DNA of 64,000 nt from a bacterium (GTDB lineage Bacteria; Vulcanimicrobiota; Vulcanimicrobiia; Vulcanimicrobiales; SCRA01), in the NCBI GenBank assembly GCA_004298675.1, contig SCRI01000038.1:1-64000 (forward strand). Direction: 5' to 3'. The translations under genes and the position numbers were made by a program. The notes under the pieces were generated by a model. It was given only the letters and a program-made list of their open reading frames with translations. It had not been told where the DNA came from and made no database searches. Below, in pieces: positions 52,366 through 61,862 of the stretch (position 1 is its first letter; each line of letters opens with the position of its first letter).

Positions 52366-53210
52366 CGGCCCCGCTGCGCTACGCGGCGCTGCTGGGGGCG
52401 TTTGCCGCCGCCGTGCTGCCCGTTGCCGCGGCAGCCGCGGAGTTCCGCGTGCTCCACGTGCGCGCGCTCAGCGTGACGGTGGATCGCATGCAGGGCTGGG
52501 TGGCGCGTCCGCTGCATCTCACCGTCCGCGCCGTGGTAGGCGCACGCGTGGACGCGCTGCCGGAGCTGATCCTGCCCGATCTCACAGCCTTTCAGGTGCT
52601 CGCGGACAGCGAGCGCATCGAGCATAGCACGCGCGGCACGACCTTCACCGCCGTGCTCACGATCGCGCCCAATCTGCCGGGGCGCGCGGTCATCGGCCCC
52701 GCCTACCTCGACGCGCTCGATCCGCGCACGGGGCGCGGCATGCGCTATCGCTCCGGCACGGTGACGGTGAGCGTGCTGGCCGCGCCGCCGGGCGAGGCGC
52801 AGCGGATGATCGCGCAGGTCCACCGCCTGTTGCCGCTGGATGCGCTCTTCGTGCTGGCCGTCATCGTTGGGGCGCTCTGGCTCTTGCGCCCGCGCAACGC
52901 GGCGCGCGTTGACCGGGCTGCCCCGCTGCCTCTCCCTGGCACGCCGCCGCCTGCCGACACGTTGGGCCCATGGATCCAGCGCCTGCGCGACGCCCCCACC
53001 CGCGCCAACGCCGTGGCGGCGCGAGCCGCATTGTGGAGCCGTTTGGGCGCACCGGAGCGGGCAACGGCCCAGGACGTCCTGAGTGAGTTGAAGGATCCCG
53101 CGGGCCGGGGCGCGGTCGCGGCTGCCGAGCGCGCCGCCTTCGTGGAGCCAAGCGCGGAGGCGCGGGCCGCACGCGACTTTGCCGAAGCCCTGGCGGGGCT
53201 CGTGCGATGA
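52347..53210 (+). CDS. BatD-like exported membrane protein
   Basis: A 287-residue protein with an N-terminal signal, a beta-rich extracytoplasmic domain (about residues 25-150, RPLHLTVRAVVGARVDAL), one membrane helix (ALFVLAVIVGALWLL) and a helical cytoplasmic tail. This is the layout of BatD/oxygen-tolerance proteins, though shorter than usual. GTG 52347 overlaps carA by 19 bases. Directly before moxR, it supports a bat-type cluster. Confidence 0.65.
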   Translation: MAGLRLAAPLRYAALLGAFAAAVLPVAAAAAEFRVLHVRALSVTVDRMQGWVARPLHLTVRAVVGARVDALPELILPDLTAFQVLADSERIEHSTRGTTFTAVLTIAPNLPGRAVIGPAYLDALDPRTGRGMRYRSGTVTVSVLAAPPGEAQRMIAQVHRLLPLDALFVLAVIVGALWLLRPRNAARVDRAAPLPLPGTPPPADTLGPWIQRLRDAPTRANAVAARAALWSRLGAPERATAQDVLSELKDPAGRGAVAAAERAAFVEPSAEARAARDFAEALAGLVR

Positions 53211-54124
53211 GTCTCGCACCCGGGCTGCTGCGTGCCGCGCTGGGGCGTGCGGTGGTGGGGCAGGAGGCGATGCTCGACGGGCTCTTGATGGCGCTGCTCG
53301 CCGGCGGCCATGCCTTGTTGGAAGGGGCACCGGGGCTGGCCAAGACGCTCGCCTGCACGAGCATGGCCGGTTTGATCGGCGGGCGCTACCGCCGCGTGCA
53401 GTTCACCCCCGACCTGCTGCCTTCCGACGTCGTCGGCACCCGTATCTACGACCAGCATGACGGAGAGTTTCGCACGCAGCTGGGGCCGGCGTTTTGCAAT
53501 CTCTTGCTGGCCGACGAGATCAACCGGGCCCCCGCGAAGGTACAGAGCGCGCTGTTGGAGGCGATGCAGGAACGCCAGATCACGATCGCCGGGGAGACGC
53601 ACCCGCTGCCGGCGCCGTTCATGGTGCTGGCGACGCAGAACCCGCTCGACGGCGAGGGCACCTATCCGTTGCCGTTCGCACAGGTAGACCGCTTTCTCGT
53701 GAAGATCCGCGTCGAGAGCCCCACGCGCGAACAGGAGTTGGAGATCGTCGACCGCTACGGCGCTGGGGCTCCGCGGCTAGAGGCGGTCGCCTCGCTCGAC
53801 GACGTGCGCGCGTGGCAAGAGCGTGCCCGTGCGGTACACGTCGAGCCGGCCGTGCGCGCCTACGCCGTCGATCTGGCGCGGGCTACCCGCGCCCACCCGT
53901 TGGTCGAGAGCGGGGCCTCGCCGCGCGCCTCGCTGGCGCTGGTGGCGCTGGCGCGCTCCCGCGCCACCTTGGCAGGGCGTGATTTCGCCACCCCGGACGA
54001 TGTGCGCTCGTGCGCCGCGGGGGCGTTACGGCACCGTGTGGCGTGGTCCTACCAGTTGGCGGCCGGGGAGCGTGACGGCGAACGCGAGCTGGCGGCGATC
54101 ATCGCTTCGGTCACACCACCCTAG
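53207..54124 (+). CDS. MoxR family AAA+ ATPase
   Basis: A 305-residue MoxR ATPase: Walker A GAPGLAKT, RVQFTPDLLPSDVVGTRIYD, Walker B LLLADEINRAPAKVQSALLE, sensor LATQNPLDGEGTYPLP and the lid domain. MoxR proteins act as chaperones with VWA-domain partners, here the protein at 60926. ATGA overlap with the BatD-like gene. Confidence 0.95.
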   Translation: MSLAPGLLRAALGRAVVGQEAMLDGLLMALLAGGHALLEGAPGLAKTLACTSMAGLIGGRYRRVQFTPDLLPSDVVGTRIYDQHDGEFRTQLGPAFCNLLLADEINRAPAKVQSALLEAMQERQITIAGETHPLPAPFMVLATQNPLDGEGTYPLPFAQVDRFLVKIRVESPTREQELEIVDRYGAGAPRLEAVASLDDVRAWQERARAVHVEPAVRAYAVDLARATRAHPLVESGASPRASLALVALARSRATLAGRDFATPDDVRSCAAGALRHRVAWSYQLAAGERDGERELAAIIASVTPP

Positions 54125-54202
54125 GACGGCCCGGCTACGGTATCCCGAAAACCGTGCCGATATCACACTTGTGCGGGTACGTGAATAAGCGGCGGCGGTT
54201 AC

Positions 54203-56536
54203 ATGGACGTAGCACGCATCGCCATCTCCGACGACGAGCAGCGCCTGCTGGTCGTTTACGCTATCCAGCGTCTCCTGGCGCTGGCGCCAGATGAATCGAC
54301 CTTGCTGCGTGAGGTGTGCACGCTCCTGGCGCGCTACCGCCATTACCGTTGCGTCTGGGCCGGGTGCGTAGAGCCTGACGGTTCCGTCCCGGTCGTCGCG
54401 CGCGCCGGTGAAGCCGCGGCCTATCTCGACACGATCTCGGCTCGCTGGGACGACACGCCCGACGGTGCCGGCAACATCGGCTGGGTGGTCCGCAGCGGCA
54501 AGCCGATGGTCTTTCGTGTCTCGGAGCCGGTCTACGCGCGTTGGCGCCAGCGCGCGCAGAGTTTTGGCATCGTCTCGCTGCTCTCGCTGCCGCTGCGCAG
54601 CGACGAGGGCGTCTGGGGCGTCATCACCGCCTACTCCGACGAACCCGAGGGCTTTGGAGAGAAGGAGCGCCGGCTGTTGATCGGCTTGGCCGACGACATC
54701 GCGCGCACCCTGCAATTGCTGCGCGTGCGGGCCGATGCCGCCAGCGAAGCGGCGCGCTCCCGCAATCGTCTGCACCGTCTCGAGGCGGTACGCCGGCTGT
54801 TCGTCGCCGGTGCGGGCGAGTTGGATGCGCGCACGGCGCTGCTGCTGAACGAAGGCGCCCGTTCGCTGGGGCTGGCGGTGGGGGCGCTGGGCACGATCGA
54901 CGGCGAGGTGATCCGGTATCGGCTGTACGAGGCCGATAGCGTCGCCTCGCAGCAACGGCACGCCGTTGCGATGAAGGATACCGTGGCCGCCGTGGTGACC
55001 GCCGCTGGGCGCACCTGCACCTGGGAAGACCTGACGGCAGGCACGCTCGCTCCCACCACGTTCGTGATCCGTGAAGGTTTCCGTTCCGCTATCGCCACGC
55101 CGTTCGACGCTGAGGGGCGGGGTTACGTTTTGGTGTTCCTCGGGCGGCGCGCGCGGCCCGTGCCTTTCCAAGAGGAGGATCACGTCTACGTCGAGCTGCT
55201 GGCCTCACTCTTCGCGCAGTTCGTGCGCCAGAGTCTGCAGCAGGAGCAGATTCGCAATCTGCAAGCCTTCGATCAACTCACGGGCCTGCCCAATCGCGCC
55301 AGCCTGGAGTCGCGCTTGGCCGAGACGCTGGCGCTGCGGGACCCGGCGCAGCGGCCCTTTGCCGTGATCTGCATCGATCTCGACCGCTTTCGCGGCATCA
55401 ACACGGCTTTGGGCTTCGCGATCGGTGATCGTCTGTTGAGCGATTGCGCGGAGCGTCTGCGCGGCGCGCTGCGTGAAGGCGACTACCTCGCGCGCGTCGA
55501 CGGCGATGCCTTCGGCGTCATCGCCGAGGCGCCCACGCCGGAGGCCGCGGCCGATCTCGCGCGCCGGCTGCGAGATTGCGTCAAGCAATCCGCGACCATC
55601 GACGGCAACGAGGTCGTGATCTCGGCCAGCCTCGGCATCGCGCTCTCACCCAGTGACGCGCGCGATCCCGCGGAGGTGCTGGCCTGCGCCACCTCGGCCA
55701 CGGCGTCGGCACGCGCCGAGGGCGGCGGGCGGTATCACTTTTACAGCCGCGAGATCGGCGCGGCGCTGGATGCCAAGCGGCGCTTCCACCGCAACGTGTT
55801 GCGCGCGCGCGAGCAGCACGAGTTCCGGCTCTACTACCAGCCGGAGATCGAGTTGCGCAGCGGACGCGTCACGGGCGTGGAGGCGCTGCTGCGCTGGCAC
55901 GACCAGGAGCGCGGCGTGCGCAACGCCGCGGAGTTCATCTCGCTGGCGGAGGAGACCGGGCTGATCTATGGCTTGGACCGCTGGGGCCTCCATACGGCCA
56001 TGGAGCAGGTGCAGCATTGGGAGCGGGCCGGCCGCGATCTCGTGATCGCCTGTAATCTCTCCGGGCGCAGCCTGCAGGAGCCGGCGCTCTTGGGCGATTT
56101 GCGCGCGCTGCTCTACGCCGCGTCCATCGATCCCGCGCACCTGCAGATCGAGCTCACCGAGACCGTGGCGATGGCGGATGCCGGCGCCACGGGCGCCTTT
56201 CTCCAGGAGTGCCGCGCCCTGGGCTTGAGCGTAGCGCTCGACGATTTCGGCACCGGTTACTCCTCGCTCATGCATCTCAAGCGTCTCCCCGTCGACGTCA
56301 TCAAGATCGACGGAAGTTTCGTGCGCGAGCTGCCGGAGCGCGAGGAGGATGCCGCCATCGTGCGCGCGATCATCGCGCTGGGACACTCCTTGGGGCGGCA
56401 TATCGTGGCCGAGTGCGTGGAAGAGGAGCAGCAGGTGCGCTGGCTGATCGAGCAGGGATGCGACCTGGCTCAGGGGCATTGGTACGCTGCGGCGATGCCG
56501 CCGGAGCAGCTCGAGGCATGGATGGACGGACGATAG
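54203..56536 (+). CDS. GAF-GGDEF-EAL c-di-GMP signalling protein (GGDEF degenerate, EAL intact)
   Basis: A 777-residue cytosolic protein: GAF-like domain (about 1-175), second GAF-like domain (about 190-345), GGDEF (about 355-510) and EAL (about 520-770). The GGDEF motif is RVDGDAF, so cyclase activity is unlikely. EAL residues are all present: VEALLRW, CNLSG, ELTE, DDFGTGYSSL, KIDGSFV and AECVE, so it should hydrolyse c-di-GMP. The 78-base gap before it has a small ACGGT/ACCGT hairpin. It is placed between moxR and DUF58. Confidence 0.9.
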   Translation: MDVARIAISDDEQRLLVVYAIQRLLALAPDESTLLREVCTLLARYRHYRCVWAGCVEPDGSVPVVARAGEAAAYLDTISARWDDTPDGAGNIGWVVRSGKPMVFRVSEPVYARWRQRAQSFGIVSLLSLPLRSDEGVWGVITAYSDEPEGFGEKERRLLIGLADDIARTLQLLRVRADAASEAARSRNRLHRLEAVRRLFVAGAGELDARTALLLNEGARSLGLAVGALGTIDGEVIRYRLYEADSVASQQRHAVAMKDTVAAVVTAAGRTCTWEDLTAGTLAPTTFVIREGFRSAIATPFDAEGRGYVLVFLGRRARPVPFQEEDHVYVELLASLFAQFVRQSLQQEQIRNLQAFDQLTGLPNRASLESRLAETLALRDPAQRPFAVICIDLDRFRGINTALGFAIGDRLLSDCAERLRGALREGDYLARVDGDAFGVIAEAPTPEAAADLARRLRDCVKQSATIDGNEVVISASLGIALSPSDARDPAEVLACATSATASARAEGGGRYHFYSREIGAALDAKRRFHRNVLRAREQHEFRLYYQPEIELRSGRVTGVEALLRWHDQERGVRNAAEFISLAEETGLIYGLDRWGLHTAMEQVQHWERAGRDLVIACNLSGRSLQEPALLGDLRALLYAASIDPAHLQIELTETVAMADAGATGAFLQECRALGLSVALDDFGTGYSSLMHLKRLPVDVIKIDGSFVRELPEREEDAAIVRAIIALGHSLGRHIVAECVEEEQQVRWLIEQGCDLAQGHWYAAAMPPEQLEAWMDGR

Positions 56537-58656
56537 AGCGCGCGATCAGACGGTTATTGGCGCTGCTGTACGACGAACCGACGGTCTTGCGCGAGGCGTG
56601 CGAGTTGCTGACGCAGTACCGCGGTTACGCCGCCGTTGCGATCACGTATCTGCTTCCCGAAGGTGAACTGGAGCTGGTGGCCGCGGCCGGCCCCGGTGCC
56701 GCGCTCGCCCCGCATGCGCTGCAGACCGGCGTGCGCGATCGCAGCGTGGTCGTGCGCGCCGGCGAGCCCGCGTTTGAGCCGTGGCGGGAGGCTGCGTTGC
56801 GTCTGGGCATCGTCGCCGCCGCCTCGCTGCCGCTCTACGTCGCGGAGAGGCTGGCGGGGGCGCTCACCGCCTATGCCGCCGCTGAGCATGCCTTCGGCGC
56901 GGATGAGCTCGAGCTGCTGACGGAGATGGCGCAAGCCGTGGGGCGCGCCGTCGAAGCGGTACGGATGCGCCTGCTCTTGGCGGAGAGCGCGGTGTACTCC
57001 AACTCGCCGTTGCGGAGAATGGAGACGCTATGGCGGCTGAGCAGCGCCGCCGACGCCGACGTTGAGCATCAGGCGGAGACGATTCTCGCCGAGGGGGCGC
57101 GCACGCTGGGCTTCGACGCCGCCGCGGTCGAGCGCGCGCAAGGCGACGGCGTCACGGTGCTCTGGGCGGCGCCTCACGACGCCGATCCCAACCCGGAGTT
57201 CCGCACCGTAGCCACGGTGCCGATCCCGTGCTCCGCAGGCGCCTACGTCCTGCGCTTTCGCGCCTCCGCGGGGGCGCTACGCCAGGACGCGGGCGACTGC
57301 GGCATGTACGGCGCGCTGCTGGCGGGGCTCTGTGGCCGGCTCCTGGAGCGGCTGGAGGCACAACGCGCCCGCTTGGCGCTGATCGCGACGGATCCGGTCG
57401 CGGGCCTGGCCAACCGGGACCGCTTCATGCAGACGCTGGAGCATGCCGTGCTCGACCCCCGTCTACGGGCCGAGGGCATGAGCGTCATGCTCGTGGACGT
57501 GGACCGTTTCGACGACCTGCGTCTCGCCTATGGCGATGAGGAGCAGGAGCGCACGCTGCGAACCTTCGCCGACCGCATCCGCGGGATTGTCGGCGGCCAT
57601 GCGCACGTGGCCTATTTGGCGCGCGCCGAGTTCGCCGTGGCCGTGAGCGGGCCGCCCGAACGCGGCGAGCAGCTCGCGCGCGTGCTGGGCGAGGCGATCG
57701 CTCTGCCCTTCGTGGCAGGTGGCAGTGAGACACGTTGCACGGCCAGCATCGGCGTTGCCCTCTTTCCCGCCGACGGCTCCTCGCCGGAGGGACTGCTCGA
57801 GGCCGCGGGTGCGGCGCTGGTGCGCGCGCAGCACGAAGGTGGCGCGCTCGTGCGCTTCTTCAACGAGGAGGCCGGCAGCGCGCTGCGGCTGCGGCGCGCC
57901 ATGCTGCAGGGGCTGCGCTTTGCCGTGCAGCGCGACGAGTTCGAGCTGCACTACCAACCGACCATCGACTTGGCGCAGCGGCGCGTCACCACCGTCGAGG
58001 CGCTGTTGCGCTGGCGCGATCCGCGCTACGGTCTACGCCTGCCGGCGGACTTCATCGAGACCGCCGAAGAGAGCGAAGCAGTCTTACCGATCGACGAATG
58101 GGTGATGCGCGAGGCGGCGCATCGCTCGCAGGTGCTGGTGTCGGGCGCGCGGCGCTTGCGGCTCTCGTTCAACGTCAGCGGCAGCGCCGTGGCGCACGCC
58201 GGTACGCTGCCGTTGCTGGCGGCGGTGCTGCGGGACGAGGGGGCGGACCCGAGTACCCTGGAGCTGGAGTTGAGCGAGCGCGTCGCCGCGCGCGACGTGG
58301 CGGCGGCGCGCCGCCTGGTCGACGGCGCTCACGATCTGGGGCTGCGCGTCGCGCTCGACGACTTCGGCGCCGGCAACGCCTCACTCGGGATCGTCAAACG
58401 CTTGCCGGTGGATTCGATCAAGATCGATAGCGTCTTCGTGCGCGAGCTGCCGCATAGCGCGGTGGACGCGGCGATCGTGCGCGCCGCGATCACGCTGGCC
58501 AAGAGTCTCGACCGGCGCGTCGTGGCCGAGGGCGTGGAGAGCGAGGAGGCCGCGCAGTGGCTGGCAGCGGAGGGCTGCGAAGCGGCGCAGGGTTACTGGT
58601 TCTCACCCCCGCTCCCGCAGAAGGAGTTTCTCTCCTGGCTGAGCATGCACGGGTGA
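56518..58656 (+). CDS. GAF-degenerate GGDEF-EAL protein (2)
   Basis: A 712-residue paralogue of the preceding gene, overlapping it by 19 bases. It has a GAF-like N terminus (ERAIRRLLALLYDEPTVLRE), a second GAF region, a GGDEF domain whose motif is LARAEF (inactive), and an EAL domain with VEALLRW, FNVSG, ELELSE, DDFGAGNASL, KIDSVFV and AEGVE. Phosphodiesterase activity is likely. Two tandem phosphodiesterases sharing domain order suggest duplication. Confidence 0.88.
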   Translation: MDGRTIERAIRRLLALLYDEPTVLREACELLTQYRGYAAVAITYLLPEGELELVAAAGPGAALAPHALQTGVRDRSVVVRAGEPAFEPWREAALRLGIVAAASLPLYVAERLAGALTAYAAAEHAFGADELELLTEMAQAVGRAVEAVRMRLLLAESAVYSNSPLRRMETLWRLSSAADADVEHQAETILAEGARTLGFDAAAVERAQGDGVTVLWAAPHDADPNPEFRTVATVPIPCSAGAYVLRFRASAGALRQDAGDCGMYGALLAGLCGRLLERLEAQRARLALIATDPVAGLANRDRFMQTLEHAVLDPRLRAEGMSVMLVDVDRFDDLRLAYGDEEQERTLRTFADRIRGIVGGHAHVAYLARAEFAVAVSGPPERGEQLARVLGEAIALPFVAGGSETRCTASIGVALFPADGSSPEGLLEAAGAALVRAQHEGGALVRFFNEEAGSALRLRRAMLQGLRFAVQRDEFELHYQPTIDLAQRRVTTVEALLRWRDPRYGLRLPADFIETAEESEAVLPIDEWVMREAAHRSQVLVSGARRLRLSFNVSGSAVAHAGTLPLLAAVLRDEGADPSTLELELSERVAARDVAAARRLVDGAHDLGLRVALDDFGAGNASLGIVKRLPVDSIKIDSVFVRELPHSAVDAAIVRAAITLAKSLDRRVVAEGVESEEAAQWLAAEGCEAAQGYWFSPPLPQKEFLSWLSMHG

Positions 58657-60098
58657 TGGATTTCGTGTCTCTGCTCGGTGCTGCGATCGGACTCGTCTTC
58701 GGTTTCGTGCTGACGTGGCTGTGGAGCCGCAGCCACGTCGCGGCGCTCGAGGGGCGGCTCGTGGCCGAGCGCGAGGCGCTGGTGCGCGAGCGCGACGAAG
58801 CGCGCGCACATGTGCAGCGTCGCGAGCAGGAGCTGGGCGAGGCGCGCGCCGCCGGCGCCGCGGTGTCCGAGCGTCTGGCCGCGGTCGAGGGCGGCATCAA
58901 GGCCGAGCGCGAGGGCGTCGAGCGCGAGCGCATGACCGTCGAACGCCTGAAGGAGGAGCTCTCGGCGGCCTTCGCCGCGCTCAGCGCCGCGGCGCTCGAT
59001 CGCAACAGCGGGCGTTTCCTGCAGCTGGCGGGAGAGACGCTCGCGAAAGTTAACGAGACCGCCAAAGGCGAGCTCGAGCTGCGTCAGCAGGCCATCAGCG
59101 AGCTGGTGAAACCGGTGCGCGAATCGCTGGAGAAGGTTGACGCCAAGATCCAAGAGCTGGAGACCAAGCGCGCCGGCGCCTACGCCGGTTTGAGCAAACA
59201 GGTGGAGGGGCTGGCGGAGGCCCAACAACGTCTGCAAACCGAGGCGGCTACGCTGCGCTCGGAGACGTCGGGGCTGCGCGCGGCGCTACGCAATCCCACC
59301 GTGCGCGGGCGCTGGGGCGAGATTCAGTTGCGCCGCGTCGTGGAGTTGGCGGGCATGCTCGAGCACTGCGACTTCGAGGAGCAGCGGGTGACGCAGGCTC
59401 TGGACCGCCGCGATCGCCCAGACCTTACCGTAAAGCTGCCCGGCAACAAAGTGATCTTCGTCGATGCCAAGGCGCCGCTCCAGGCGTATCTGGACGCCGT
59501 CGAGGCCACCGACGAGAGCGTTCGCGAACAGAACCTGCGGCTGCACGCCAAGCAGTTGCGCGAGCACGTGATCGCGCTCGGGAAGCGTGCCTACGCGCAT
59601 CACGATGGGCGCGCCCCCGACTTCGTCTTCATGTTCGTGCCGGGTGAAGCGTTCTTCAGCGCCGCGCTGGAGCAAGATCCAACCTTGATCGAGACGGGCG
59701 TGGACCAACGTGTCTTCATCGCCAGTCCCACCTCGCTGATTGCGATGCTGCGCGCCGTGGCCTACAGTTGGGACCAGCGCCAGTTGGAAGACAACGCGCG
59801 CGAAATCGGCAAGCTGGGCAGTGAGCTCTACGAGCGCTTGCGGCGTGTGGGCGGATTTCTCGCGAAAGTCGGCGACAACCTCGAGAGTACGGTCAAGTCC
59901 TACAACGATGCCGTGGGATCGCTCGAGGCTAGGCTGTTGCCGTCCGCGCGTAAGTTTTACGCCAAGCTCGGCACCGGCGCCGGTGACGAGCTGAAGCCGC
60001 TGCGTTCGGTCGATACCGCGGTGCGGGAGTTGCGCTCCGCCGAGCTCGATGAAGACACCGGCGAGGGCGAGGCGCGCTTGCCGCTTGGTCCGGCCTAG
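58656..60098 (+). CDS. rmuC: DNA recombination protein RmuC
   Basis: A 480-residue protein with one N-terminal membrane helix (GAAIGLVFGFVLTWLW), a long coiled coil (about 30-200) and the RmuC nuclease-like domain: RGRWGEIQLRRVVELAGML, NKVIFVDAKAPLQAYLDAVE, DFVFMFVPGEAFFSAALEQD, FIASPTSLIAMLRAVAYSW. RmuC limits inversions and acts on stalled forks or phage DNA. ATG 58656 overlaps the upstream stop (TGATG). Confidence 0.95.
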   Translation: MDFVSLLGAAIGLVFGFVLTWLWSRSHVAALEGRLVAEREALVRERDEARAHVQRREQELGEARAAGAAVSERLAAVEGGIKAEREGVERERMTVERLKEELSAAFAALSAAALDRNSGRFLQLAGETLAKVNETAKGELELRQQAISELVKPVRESLEKVDAKIQELETKRAGAYAGLSKQVEGLAEAQQRLQTEAATLRSETSGLRAALRNPTVRGRWGEIQLRRVVELAGMLEHCDFEEQRVTQALDRRDRPDLTVKLPGNKVIFVDAKAPLQAYLDAVEATDESVREQNLRLHAKQLREHVIALGKRAYAHHDGRAPDFVFMFVPGEAFFSAALEQDPTLIETGVDQRVFIASPTSLIAMLRAVAYSWDQRQLEDNAREIGKLGSELYERLRRVGGFLAKVGDNLESTVKSYNDAVGSLEARLLPSARKFYAKLGTGAGDELKPLRSVDTAVRELRSAELDEDTGEGEARLPLGPA

Positions 60099-60101
60099 AC
60101 G

Positions 60102-60932
60102 GTGGAGCGGGGGCGCGCGCTGAGCGACCACCTGCGCCGCCGGCTGCTGCGCCTGCGTGCGCGCGGTCCAGCGGGGGAAGGGGCGCCGTTGCTGCGCGGC
60201 GAGGGGCTGGAGTTCGCGGAGCTGCGCGCCTACGCGCAAGGCGACGATCCGCGGCGCATCGACTGGGCCGCGACGGCGCGCACGGGCAGCTTACAGACGC
60301 GCGTCATGCTGGAGGAGTCGGGACTCTGGCTCGCCTGCGCCGTCGATCGTGGTCCGCGCATGGCGCTGGGGCGGGTGCGGCCCCTAGCGCAGACGGCCTT
60401 TGCACTGGCTGAACTGTGGTTGGGGGCGGCGCGCGCGCGCGACCGCGTGTTGGCCTGGGGCGGCGGCGCTGCGGAATTAGGCGCGCTGCGTGGCGAGCGA
60501 GCCGCGGCGGTCGCCCTGGCGCGGCTGCGGCTGCGCGGCGAGGGCGGTGCGCTCGACGCGGCGGCCTTGGCCTATCTCGATGCCGCGCTGCCTGCGGGCG
60601 GTGCGCTGCTGCTGGTAGCGGACAGCTACGGTCTCGAAGCGCTGGTGGGCGAGCGCGTTTTCGCGCGCTTGGCGCGGCACCGCTGGTGCGCCGCAATGGT
60701 CGCAGCCGATCCGTGGCGTGAGGGCATTCCGTTACGCGGTGCGGCACGCTTGCGCGACGCCGCCGGTGGCGGCACGAGCGTGGTGTGGATCGACGCCGCA
60801 ACGGCACAACGACATGCGCGAGAGTGCGCGCGCCGCGCAGAGGCGCTCCTGGAGCGCCTCTCCGGCCTGGGCTGGCATGCGCGCTTCTTTGACGAGGCCA
60901 CGCCCGCCAGTGACCTGCTGGCGCTATGCTGA
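60102..60932 (+). CDS. DUF58 domain protein (bat cluster)
   Basis: A 276-residue protein with the DUF58 signature GLEFAELRAYAQGDDPRRID followed by WAATAR, then RVMLEESGLWLACAVDRGPR. DUF58 proteins are encoded between MoxR and VWA genes. GTG 60102 is 3 bases behind rmuC. It overlaps the VWA gene by 7 bases. Confidence 0.92.
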   Translation: MERGRALSDHLRRRLLRLRARGPAGEGAPLLRGEGLEFAELRAYAQGDDPRRIDWAATARTGSLQTRVMLEESGLWLACAVDRGPRMALGRVRPLAQTAFALAELWLGAARARDRVLAWGGGAAELGALRGERAAAVALARLRLRGEGGALDAAALAYLDAALPAGGALLLVADSYGLEALVGERVFARLARHRWCAAMVAADPWREGIPLRGAARLRDAAGGGTSVVWIDAATAQRHARECARRAEALLERLSGLGWHARFFDEATPASDLLALC

Positions 60933-61846
60933 GTTTCGTTCACCCGTGGACACTGCTGCTCTGGGCGCCGCTCGCGGCCCTGGCAGCCTGGGACTGGTGG
61001 GCGTGGCGCGGCACGCGTGTGCGCGCGCTGCTCTACAGCTCGCTGCCCGCCGTGACGCCATTTGCGCGCGATCTCGGCCTGCCGCTAGCGGGACTGCGCG
61101 TGTTGCCGTATCTCGCCGCGGCGCTGCTGATCGCGGCGCTGGCGGCGCCGTCGGCGCTGCTGCCGTCGCCGGCGCACGACGCGCGTGCGATCCTCTGCAT
61201 CGATACGTCTGGGTCGATGGGCGCGGACGACTTCACGCCCACGCGTGCGGCCGCGGCACGCGCGGCGGCGCGGAACTTCATCGATGCCCTCCCGCGCGGA
61301 ACCTCGCTGGGCATCGTGACGTTTGCCTCGGCCGCGCAGGTCGCGCTGCTCCCAAGCGACGATCGCGGCGAGCAGCGCGCTGCGCTAGAGCACCTGGCGC
61401 AGCCGAACGGCGCCACCGCCATCGGCGCCGCGCTCGCCACGGCCGCTAGCCTGCTGCCTGCTCATGGCCGCCGCGCGATCGTGCTGCTCACCGACGGTGA
61501 GAACAACCGTCCCCCCGATCCCGAGGGCGCGGCGCGCGCGATCGGGGCGCGCGGCATCACCATCGATACGGTGGGCATTGGCGTAGCGCAGACTAGCGCC
61601 ACGATACCCGGCACCAACGAGCTGGCCGGCCTGGACGCACCCGCGCTCGAAGCGATCGCCGCCGCTGGGCATGGCACCTACGCGCAGGCTTCGAACACGG
61701 CGGAGCTGGCGCGTGACTTCGCGAAGTTGGCTCGCGCCCTGACCTGGGAGCGGCGCCCTGTCGCGCTGCAGGCCCTCTGCGTGGGTGGCGCGCTGCTGCT
61801 GATCGCGTTCGGCACGGCGTGGCGCGGCGCGTGGCACATGGATTAA
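60926..61846 (+). CDS. BatA-like von Willebrand factor A membrane protein
   Basis: A 306-residue protein with an N-terminal BatA helix pair (FVHPWTLLLWAPLAALAAWD and LPYLAAALLIAALAAPSALL), a VWA domain with MIDAS ILCIDTSGSMGADDF, IVLLTDGENNR and a C-terminal helix. The VWA domain faces the periplasm and probably works with the MoxR ATPase. ATG 60926. Confidence 0.94.
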   Translation: MLSFVHPWTLLLWAPLAALAAWDWWAWRGTRVRALLYSSLPAVTPFARDLGLPLAGLRVLPYLAAALLIAALAAPSALLPSPAHDARAILCIDTSGSMGADDFTPTRAAAARAAARNFIDALPRGTSLGIVTFASAAQVALLPSDDRGEQRAALEHLAQPNGATAIGAALATAASLLPAHGRRAIVLLTDGENNRPPDPEGAARAIGARGITIDTVGIGVAQTSATIPGTNELAGLDAPALEAIAAAGHGTYAQASNTAELARDFAKLARALTWERRPVALQALCVGGALLLIAFGTAWRGAWHMD

Positions 61847-61862
61847 AGAAAACGGAGCAGAG

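Noticed and set aside
53207-54124. Possible phage-defence role of the MoxR/VWA set
   Set aside because: Domain order and the BatD/DUF58/BatA partners match the ordinary bat cluster, so no defence claim is supported.
54125-54202. c-di-GMP (GEMM) riboswitch before the first EAL gene
   Set aside because: The gap is too short and lacks the conserved GEMM core; only a small ACGGT/ACCGT hairpin is present.
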